Assembly: GCA_900547655.1 (NCBI GenBank)
Contig: URHQ01000074.1
Coordinates: 1-10,688 of the forward strand
DNA from: an uncultured Collinsella sp.
Lineage (GTDB): Bacteria > Actinomycetota > Coriobacteriia > Coriobacteriales > Coriobacteriaceae
DNA length: 10,688 nucleotides
Reading direction: 5' to 3'
Shown here: piece after piece, positions 5,383 to 10,688 of the stretch
How the letters are laid out: every line of letters begins with the position of its first letter
Position numbering within the stretch: the stretch's first letter is position 1
The notes under the pieces: generated by a model
What the model was told of the DNA's origin: nothing
Database searches by the model: none
The model's input: only the letters and a program-made list of their open reading frames with translations
Program-made: the position numbers and the translations under genes

Positions 5383-5477
5383 GGGCGATGCAATCTTTAC
5401 GCAAATGCAAGCAAATGTTCATACGTCAACAATTGACAGGCACCAGCTCGCCGCCAGAAGCGGCCGCGGCGACAGGG

Positions 5478-6812
5478 CTAGTCCTCCATGCCGAGGTCGA
5501 TCGTGGTGCCCTCGAAAATCTTGTTGACGGTGCGGACGGCGCACATCTTGCCACACATGGTGCAAGTGCCCTCGGTGGCGGCGGGGGACTCCTCGTAGCG
5601 CTTCTTGCCCGTAACCGGGTCGAGTGCGCACTTCCACATGGCGTCCCAATCGAGCTTGCGGCGTGCCTGGCCCATCTTGTCGTCCATGTCGCGGGCGTGG
5701 GGCACCTTTTTGGCGATGTCGGCGGCGTGTGCGGCGATCTTGGTGGCCATGAGGCCGTCGAGCACATCCTGGGCGTTAGGCAGGCATAGGTGCTCTGCTG
5801 GTGTCACGTAGCACAGGAAGTCGGCACCGGAGCTGGCGGAGATGGCGCCGCCGATGGCAGCGGTGATGTGGTCGTAACCCACGCCGATATCGGTCACCAG
5901 CGGCCCGAGCACATAGAACGGGGCGTTGTGGCACAGGCGCTTCTGTAGCTTCATGTTGGCAGCGATCTCGTCGAGCGCCATGTGACCCGGGCCCTCGACC
6001 ATGACCTGGACGCCGGCGGCCCAAGCGCGCTTGCACAGCTTGCCCAGCTCGATCATCTCGGCGGTCTCGGTGGCGTCGTTGGAGTCGTAGAGGCAGCCCG
6101 GGCGGCAGGAGTCGCCGAGCGAAATCGTCACGTCGTACTCGTGGCAAATCTCGAGCAACTCGTCGTAGAACTCATAGAACGGGTTCTCGTTACCGGTGAC
6201 CTCCATCCAGCCAAACAGCAGTGAGCCGCCGCGGCTCACGATGTTCATCAGGCGGCCGGTCTCCTTAAAGGTCTTGGTGACCGACTTGTTGATGCCGCAG
6301 TGAATGGTCATAAAGTCCACGCCGTCCTCGGCATGCGCGCGCACGACTTCGAACAGGTCGTCCTTGGTGAGCTTGACCAGCGGCTTTTCCATGTAGCCGA
6401 TGGCGTCGTACATGGGGACGGTGCCTACCATGAGCGGCGTCTCGTCGATGAGCTGCTGGCGGAACTGGCGCGTCTTGCCCGAGTTTGAGAGGTCCATGAT
6501 GGCGTCGGCGCCAAAGTCCTCGGCGATCTTGACCTTCTTCCATTCCTCGGCGGCATCGGCCTTGTCGCCCGAGATGCCCAGGTTCACGTTGACCTTGGTG
6601 GACAGGCCCTCACCGACGCCAAAGGCGCGCATGCCTTTTTTGATGTGCACGATGTTGGCGGGAATGGCGATGCGGCCGTCGGCCACGCGCTCGCGGATGT
6701 ACTCGGGGTCGCGATGCTCGCGCTCGGCGACTTCCTTCATCTGCGGCGTGATCTGCCCGGCACGGGCGAAGTCGATTTGCGTGACGAGCTTGGGCTCGGT
6801 CTGTGTGCTCAT
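5478..6812 (-). CDS. thiC: Phosphomethylpyrimidine synthase ThiC
   Basis: ThiC converts aminoimidazole ribotide to HMP-P by radical SAM chemistry, the committed step to the thiamin pyrimidine. The start at ATG 6812 gives 444 residues and uses AGGGAG eight bases upstream; the longer frame from 6836 would start inside the riboswitch. Recognisable segments include NVNLGISGD (75-83), DAIMDLSNSG (103-112), TIHCGINK (169-176), SLGDSCRPGC (231-240), EGPGH (273-277), GPLVTDIGVGYDHI (303-316) and TPAEHLCLP (337-345). The C-terminal cluster motif is C417-x2-C420-x3-C424; enterobacterial and Caulobacter ThiC have CX2CX4C, so this is a shorter spacing, which I believe is common in anaerobe-type ThiC. The anaerobic paralogue BzaF (5-hydroxybenzimidazole synthase) is the main alternative, but the TPP riboswitch and adjacent thiD favour ThiC. 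Confidence 0.95.
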   Translation of the reverse strand: MSTQTEPKLVTQIDFARAGQITPQMKEVAEREHRDPEYIRERVADGRIAIPANIVHIKKGMRAFGVGEGLSTKVNVNLGISGDKADAAEEWKKVKIAEDFGADAIMDLSNSGKTRQFRQQLIDETPLMVGTVPMYDAIGYMEKPLVKLTKDDLFEVVRAHAEDGVDFMTIHCGINKSVTKTFKETGRLMNIVSRGGSLLFGWMEVTGNENPFYEFYDELLEICHEYDVTISLGDSCRPGCLYDSNDATETAEMIELGKLCKRAWAAGVQVMVEGPGHMALDEIAANMKLQKRLCHNAPFYVLGPLVTDIGVGYDHITAAIGGAISASSGADFLCYVTPAEHLCLPNAQDVLDGLMATKIAAHAADIAKKVPHARDMDDKMGQARRKLDWDAMWKCALDPVTGKKRYEESPAATEGTCTMCGKMCAVRTVNKIFEGTTIDLGMED

Positions 6813-6814
6813 TG

Positions 6815-6912
6815 GCACGGCTCCCTTCGTTGGCATTACCCATATCAGGTTTGCGGGTCAGGGCGGGCGCGCCCAGTCTCAGCCTGCCGTCTTGTCCTGC
6901 AAGCTCCCCGTT
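6815..6912 (-). ncRNA. TPP riboswitch upstream of thiC
   Basis: The minus strand carries the conserved thi-box elements in order: ACGGGGAGC at the 5' edge, GGCTGAGA (CTGAGA at 6882-6877), ACCTGAT (6850-6844), then GGTAATGCCAACGAAGGGAG, closing with CCGT that can pair with the initial ACGG as P1. Binding of thiamin pyrophosphate should repress thiC. The AAGGGAG at 6827-6821 is both aptamer 3' core and the Shine-Dalgarno sequence of thiC, which suggests translational control without a separate expression platform. Confidence 0.93.
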
Positions 6913-6920
6913 TATGTAAT
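6892..6920 (+). promoter_or_regulatory. Possible promoter for the 6984-7499 gene
   Basis: TTGTCC at 6892-6897 and TGTAAT at 6915-6920 are separated by 17 bases and lie about 64 bases before the start codon. The element overlaps the DNA encoding the 5' part of the TPP aptamer on the other strand. A facing TATACT on the minus strand (6933-6928) could be the -10 box for thiC. Both are consensus matches by eye only. Confidence 0.4.
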
Positions 6921-6983
6921 GGGCTCAAGTATAGCTCGAATGGGTACGATTGGCCTAACGAGCGTGCTTGTGGGGAGGCGTAC

Positions 6984-7499
6984 ATGGAAGACAAGCATCT
7001 ATATCGAGAGACGCAATGGGATGTATCGGCCGAGGAAAGCCGTGCGCACCATGGGTTGGTCGCGATTGGTTTTGCGGTGCTTGCCGTGCTGGTGATTGCC
7101 TTTTGTATTTGGACGTTCGGCGGTCCTGGCGGCGCCACCTGGGGGTTTGAAGCCGACGAGGGCCTGCCGATTATGACCATGAAAGTTTCTGGTGGCAACA
7201 CGGTTGCCGCACCGGGCGACTATTGGTATCCGCGCGACGAGTTTGTGCAGCTGCAGCTGAGCGGCGGGTCTATTCCGGGCGAAGAAATCGAACACGTGGC
7301 GTTTGATGCGACGCTCAAAACGCTGACGGTGAAGCTCAAAGATCAGGGCGATGTGCCCACGACCATGGATATCGCTCTGACGGAGTGGCGTCTGGAACCT
7401 CCGTCGGGCGTTACGGTATCCGACGTAGAGCACGTTAAGATTACCTACCAAGATGGCTCGACGAGCGAGATTGCAAAGGCCGATGGCTTGGCGGAGTAA
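6984..7499 (+). CDS. Membrane-anchored protein of unknown function
   Basis: The ATG at 6984 follows GGGGAGG (6972-6978). The 171-residue protein has a polar N-terminus of about 23 residues, one membrane helix at about 24-44 and an external domain of about 125 residues. That domain is beta-rich and begins with a Gly-rich linker (FGGPGGATWGF). A YWYPRDEFVQLQL segment, a VAFDATLKTLTVKL strand and a closing YQDGSTSEIAKADG stand out. No catalytic motif or lipobox is visible and I do not recognise the family. It is divergent from thiC and convergent with yaaA, so it is probably its own transcription unit. The topology (short cytoplasmic N-terminus, outside C-terminus) is inferred. A shared thiamin role is not supported by anything in the protein. 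Confidence 0.85.
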   Translation: MEDKHLYRETQWDVSAEESRAHHGLVAIGFAVLAVLVIAFCIWTFGGPGGATWGFEADEGLPIMTMKVSGGNTVAAPGDYWYPRDEFVQLQLSGGSIPGEEIEHVAFDATLKTLTVKLKDQGDVPTTMDIALTEWRLEPPSGVTVSDVEHVKITYQDGSTSEIAKADGLAE

Positions 7500-7522
7500 C
7501 GGGGTGTTTGGAAACGGCGGGC

Positions 7523-8332
7523 CTATTGTGCCTGCGCGTTCATGAAAACCAGGGTGTTTTTGTCTGAAAGCTCGGGGATGTGCCGATAGCCGATGTTGAA
7601 TGCGGTAAGTTCGCTTGCATCCTCGAGCTTGTTTTCTGCCATCCACCGCACCATGGAGCCGCGCGCCTTTTTGCTGGCGGTCGACCGTTGGATGGGCTTC
7701 CCGTTGCGGAGACCCTCGCCAAAGAGGCATGTGACGGCCGTGGCGTCTCCTGCGAGGTGGGGCAGAACGGCTTTGGCATACTCTACGCTGGCGAGGTTGA
7801 CGATCGTGGTGCTTGAGCCTGCCGGGGCGATAGCCCGCGCGAGCTTGTCGCTCCAAAACGCGTAGAGGTCTCGGGCATCGTCAACGGCGAGCTTCGCGCC
7901 CATCTCCAGCCGATACGGTTCAACGGCATGAAAGGGGCGTACGCATCCGTAAAGCCCCGAGAGGATCCAGAGATGGTCTTGCAGCCATGCGAGCTGTGCG
8001 GAATCCATCACCTCGGGCGCCATGCTCTGGTATTGAATGCCGTGATAGGACATGACGGCAGGGGAGAGGTGACGGGCGAGCGCGGGATTGTCGAGATCGC
8101 CGTTTTTCAGGATGGGCCCGAACTCATGCAGGGTGTTGAGACAAGGCCCCAGCAGTTTGTCACTCACGTTCCATAGCGCCTGCAGGCCGCCGCTGCCTTC
8201 TTTCCGTTCGATATCTAGCAGTGCGCGGTGGAGGCGAGCCGTCTCGTGCACAAAGGGTGGAATGCCCAGGATTTCAAAAGCATCTTGGGCCACGCGCATC
8301 TGCTTGGCGGGCGAAATGATGACCTGCAGCAT
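7523..8332 (-). CDS. yaaA: Peroxide stress protein YaaA (DUF328/UPF0246 family)
   Basis: The start at ATG 8332 is set by AGGAGAG at 8342-8336; a longer frame upstream has no such signal. The 269-residue protein matches YaaA along its length: it opens VIISPAKQM, and has SDKL, MSYHGIQYQSM, LSGLYGCVRPFHAVEPYRLEMG, LYAFWSDKL, VNLASVEYAK, KKARGSMVRWMAENKL and a final LVF. E. coli YaaA (258 residues) is induced by OxyR, lowers intracellular unincorporated iron and limits Fenton damage during peroxide stress; it binds DNA with a helix-hairpin-helix-like element. In an anaerobic gut organism this would serve oxygen exposure. No OxyR- or PerR-type operator is evident upstream. The upstream gap holds the 67-bp palindrome at 8356-8422. 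Confidence 0.93.
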   Translation of the reverse strand: MLQVIISPAKQMRVAQDAFEILGIPPFVHETARLHRALLDIERKEGSGGLQALWNVSDKLLGPCLNTLHEFGPILKNGDLDNPALARHLSPAVMSYHGIQYQSMAPEVMDSAQLAWLQDHLWILSGLYGCVRPFHAVEPYRLEMGAKLAVDDARDLYAFWSDKLARAIAPAGSSTTIVNLASVEYAKAVLPHLAGDATAVTCLFGEGLRNGKPIQRSTASKKARGSMVRWMAENKLEDASELTAFNIGYRHIPELSDKNTLVFMNAQAQ

Positions 8333-8355
8333 GGACTCTCCTCTGCCAAAAAGGA

Positions 8356-8422
8356 AGTTGCGGTGGAATACGGTCTGTTTTGGCCGTTTATGGGCCAGTT
8401 TAGTCCGTATTTCACCGCAACT
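8356..8422. repeat. 67-bp imperfect palindrome between the M18 peptidase gene and yaaA
   Basis: The 18-base arms 8356-8373 and 8405-8422 pair with a single G-T position, and an inner TGGCC/GGCCA stem (8381-8385 with 8393-8397) sits in the 31-base middle. On the minus strand the stem is followed by TCC and then TTTTT (8352-8348), so it could terminate the upstream peptidase gene. The arms are longer and less GC-rich than the other terminators here, which suggests a dispersed dyad element or a structured RNA. Occurrence elsewhere in the genome cannot be judged from this window. Confidence 0.7.
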
Positions 8423-8435
8423 GATGAAGGGTTGG

Positions 8436-9833
8436 TTAGGCGCGCTCGAGGAAGGCTTTGTAGCCGCGGTAGGCCTCGTAGATATCGGCCTTGTTGGCGA
8501 CCTCCCACAGGGCGTGCATGGACAGGACGGCAACGCCGGAGTCGATGACGTTCATGCCATACTTGGCCATGATGTAGGCAATGGTGCCGCCACCGCCCGC
8601 GTTGACGCGACCGAGCTCACAGGTCTGGAAGTCCACGCCGGCCTCGTCCATGATGTCGCGGACGAGGGCCACGTACTCGGCATCGGCGTCGTTGGAACCG
8701 CCCTTGCCGCGGCTGCCCGTGTACTTGTTAAAGCACAGGCCACGACCCATAAAGGCGGCGTTCTTCGTCTCGAACTTGCCGGCATAGCCCGGGTCGAAAC
8801 CGGCGGACACGTCGGAGGAGAGCATGCGGCTGCGGGCGAGCGCGCGGCGCAGGGCCAGCGGGCTATCCTCGCCGGCGAGCGTCATGATCTCGGCGACGGT
8901 GTTCTCGAAGAAGCGGCTCGTCATACCGGTGGCACCCACGGAGCCGATTTCCTCCTTATCGACGATGAGCGTGATGCTCGTGCGCTCCACGTTGGCGACG
9001 TCGATCTGGGCGAGCATGGACGGATAGGCGCAGACACGATCGTCGTGGCCATAGCCCAAAATCATGGAGCGGTCGAGGCCCATGTCGCGGGCGGGACCGG
9101 CGGGCACGACCTCGATCTCGGCGGAGAGGAAGTCCTCCTCCTCGACGTCGTACTGCTCCTTGAGGATGTCCAGGAACATCTGCTTGACGGGCTCCTTGGG
9201 AGCGTCCTTGTCGTCTTCATCGAACTTGACGGGACGGCCGCCCACGATCACGTCGAGGATCTCGGCGTCGACGGCGTCCTTGGCGGGCTTGGACATCTGC
9301 TCGCTCGAGAGGTGGATCAGCAGGTCGGAGATGGTAAAGACCGGATCGTCTGCCTTGTCGCCGATGTTGATGTCGACGGTGGTGCCGTCCTTTTTGCAGA
9401 TGACGCCCACGAGTGCAAGCGGGGAGGCCACCCAGTGGTAGCTCTTGACGCCGCCGTAGTAGTGCGTGTCGAGGTAGGCCATGTCGCCGGCCTCGAAGGC
9501 GGGATTCTGCTTAAGGTCCAGGCGCGGCGAGTCCACGTGAGCACCCAGGATGTTAAAGCCCTGCTCGAGCGGGGCGGTGCCCAGGTTGACGAGCATGAGG
9601 TCTTTGCCGTGATTGGCGGCGTACACCTTGTCGCCGGCCTTGAGCGTGCGGCCCTCGGCGATCACGGTCTCCAAGTCGACGTAGCCCGCCTCCTCGGCCA
9701 TCTTGATGCCGGTCTTGACGCACAGGCGCTCGGTCTTATTCTCGCTCAAAAACTGCTTATAGCCGCGGCAAAGCTCCTCGAGCTCCTCGATTTGCTGTGG
9801 CGTGTACTTTTTCCATGCGCAGGGACGCTCCAT
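8436..9833 (-). CDS. M18 family aminopeptidase (aspartyl/aminopeptidase I-like)
   Basis: The ATG at 9833 is preceded by AAAGGAG; the open frame extends further upstream but has no better start. The 465-residue protein carries M18 metallopeptidase landmarks: H99 (GAHVDSPRLDLK), the YYGGVKSYHWV segment at 125-135, D264/D265 (GHDDRVCAY), E294/E295 (DKEEIGS), D341 (SSDVSAGFDP) and H440 (SMHALWE). These are the two-zinc ligands and the catalytic Glu of the family. The product should be a cytoplasmic, oligomeric exopeptidase releasing N-terminal residues from peptides, often acidic ones, in peptide turnover. Length is normal. It is upstream of yaaA on the same strand but separated by the palindrome, so the two are probably not one operon. 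Confidence 0.93.
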   Translation of the reverse strand: MERPCAWKKYTPQQIEELEELCRGYKQFLSENKTERLCVKTGIKMAEEAGYVDLETVIAEGRTLKAGDKVYAANHGKDLMLVNLGTAPLEQGFNILGAHVDSPRLDLKQNPAFEAGDMAYLDTHYYGGVKSYHWVASPLALVGVICKKDGTTVDINIGDKADDPVFTISDLLIHLSSEQMSKPAKDAVDAEILDVIVGGRPVKFDEDDKDAPKEPVKQMFLDILKEQYDVEEEDFLSAEIEVVPAGPARDMGLDRSMILGYGHDDRVCAYPSMLAQIDVANVERTSITLIVDKEEIGSVGATGMTSRFFENTVAEIMTLAGEDSPLALRRALARSRMLSSDVSAGFDPGYAGKFETKNAAFMGRGLCFNKYTGSRGKGGSNDADAEYVALVRDIMDEAGVDFQTCELGRVNAGGGGTIAYIMAKYGMNVIDSGVAVLSMHALWEVANKADIYEAYRGYKAFLERA

Positions 9834-9882
9834 GACGCAGGCTCCTTTCGGATCGATCGTGCTGGTTGATGTACCGTGAGCC

Positions 9883-9891
9883 ATCGTATCA
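9883..9891 (-). promoter_or_regulatory. Possible extended -10 promoter for the M18 peptidase gene
   Basis: The minus strand reads TGATACGAT, an extended -10 (TGn followed by TACGAT), about 50 bases before the start codon. No good -35 is visible. The rest of the 166-bp gap to polA (9834-9999) is GC-rich, with a CCGCGGC (9901-9907) / GCCGCGG dyad around 9932-9938 and a TAAACT at 9952-9957 that might serve polA. Confidence 0.3.
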
Positions 9892-9999
9892 CGCGCGGGC
9901 CCGCGGCGGCAGGGAAGCCTGATGTGCGGTGGCCGCGGGGCGGGGAGCGTGTAAACTGGAGTGAGCAAACCGTGCCCAGCCCAAAGCGAGGTATTCAAT

Positions 10000-10688
10000 A
10001 TGTCTGACAAGCGCCGCACCTTTGCCGTTATCGACGGCAACTCGCTCATGCACCGCGCCTTCCACGCCGTGCCGCCCACCATGAATGCGCCGGACGGGCG
10101 CCCCACCAACGCGATCTTTGGCTTTCTGAACATGTTTCTCAAGATGATTGACGCCTTTAACCCCGACGGCGTTGTTGTGGCGTTTGACAAGGGCAAACCG
10201 CGCGTGCGCATGGAGATGCTGCCGCAGTATAAGGCGCAACGCTCGCCCATGGACCCCGATCTGCATGCGCAGTTTCCGATGATTAAGGAGCTGCTCACCG
10301 CGCTCAACGTGCCGATTCTGCAGTCCGAGGGCTGGGAAGGCGACGATATCCTGGGAACCATGGCGCGCCTGGGTGAAGAGGCCGGCTGCGACATGCTGCT
10401 GGTGACCGGCGACCGCGACATGTATCAGCTTGTGACCGAGCACGTCAACGTGGTCTCGACCCGCAAGGGCTTGTCCGACGTGGCGATTATGACGCCCGAG
10501 AGCGTGGATGACCTGTATCACGGCATTACGCCTGCGCTCGTGCCCGATTTTTACGGTCTAAAGGGCGATACGTCGGACAACATTCCCGGCGTACCGGGTA
10601 TCGGCCCCAAAAAGGCGAGCGCGCTCATCGCGCAGTACGGCAGCTTGGATGAGGTCATCGCGCATGCCGACGAGGTCAAGGGCAAGAT
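10000..10688 (+). CDS. polA: DNA polymerase I, N-terminal part (5'-nuclease domain); runs off the window
   Basis: ATG 10000 follows GAGG at 9989-9992. The 229 codons present cover most of the 5'-3' exonuclease (FEN-like) domain. Metal-binding acidic residues are visible at D12 (AVIDGNS), D63 (VAFDKG), D115/D116 (EGDDILG), D138 and D140 (VTGDRDMYQLV), and D190/D193 (GLKGDTSDNIPG). The last of these leads into the helix-hairpin-helix segment GVPGIGPKKA. PolA removes RNA primers and fills gaps during replication and repair. The polymerase domain lies outside, so a full-length enzyme rather than a stand-alone exonuclease is presumed, not seen. The gene is divergent from the peptidase gene. Start choice is supported by the usual MxxxxxxFxVIDGNSxxHRAFHA opening. 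Confidence 0.95.
   Translation, partial: MSDKRRTFAVIDGNSLMHRAFHAVPPTMNAPDGRPTNAIFGFLNMFLKMIDAFNPDGVVVAFDKGKPRVRMEMLPQYKAQRSPMDPDLHAQFPMIKELLTALNVPILQSEGWEGDDILGTMARLGEEAGCDMLLVTGDRDMYQLVTEHVNVVSTRKGLSDVAIMTPESVDDLYHGITPALVPDFYGLKGDTSDNIPGVPGIGPKKASALIAQYGSLDEVIAHADEVKGK

Noticed and set aside
5448..5472. TCGCCGC/GCGGCGA hairpin just after the thiC stop as the terminator
   Set aside because: There is no T run after the stem on the minus strand; the hairpin at 5353-5382 is the better candidate.
8088..9869. Long plus-strand open frame (593 codons) antisense to yaaA and the M18 peptidase gene
   Set aside because: The minus strand holds two clearly recognisable proteins with ribosome-binding sites; the antisense frame has low-complexity Gly/Val/His/Asp-rich content typical of GC-rich codon shadows.
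1..10688. CRISPR arrays, tRNA or rRNA genes, insertion sequences
   Set aside because: No regularly spaced repeats, cloverleaf-like sequence, ribosomal RNA segments or DDE transposase motifs were seen on either strand.

Overview
The window looks like chromosomal DNA from a GC-rich gut actinobacterium, most likely Collinsella or a close relative in the Coriobacteriia. This rests on overall protein character (ThiC, ThiD, YaaA, M18 peptidase, PolA) and base composition; no database was searched. The left 4.3 kb is the late end of a prophage and the right 6.2 kb is ordinary host housekeeping sequence.

Prophage, about 1-4308. Positions 1-42 are the 3' end of an upstream gene, probably a tail fibre or receptor-binding protein. 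Positions 39-621 form a compact structure resembling one segment of a shufflon. Two oppositely oriented copies of a 17-bp repeat (39-55 and 605-621, 16/17 matching) enclose two start-less, convergent reading frames. Both frames look like alternative C-terminal ends of a phage fibre and both are in the same register relative to the repeat. A tyrosine recombinase gene (minus strand) ends inside the right-hand repeat and is the obvious candidate enzyme for inverting the segment. An in-frame TAG lies inside both repeats, so how the cassettes are translated is an open question. Next, on the plus strand, comes a closely spaced late operon: two paralogous proteins ending in CBM5/12-like carbohydrate-binding modules, a holin-like membrane protein, an r1t-type holin, an amidase-SH3 endolysin starting with GTG, and a small exported or anchored protein. 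A strong rho-independent terminator follows. The prophage/host junction probably lies within 4309-4464, but no attachment core could be defined.

Host region, about 4465-10688. On the minus strand are thiD and thiC, which supply the pyrimidine half of thiamin. thiC has a TPP riboswitch whose 3' edge carries the ribosome-binding site. A small membrane-anchored protein of unknown function (6984-7499) runs divergently from thiC and convergently with yaaA (peroxide stress). Upstream of yaaA are a 67-bp imperfect palindrome and an M18 aminopeptidase gene. polA begins at 10000 on the plus strand and runs off the window within its 5' nuclease domain.

The main item of interest is the putative tail-fibre inversion module at 39-1490.
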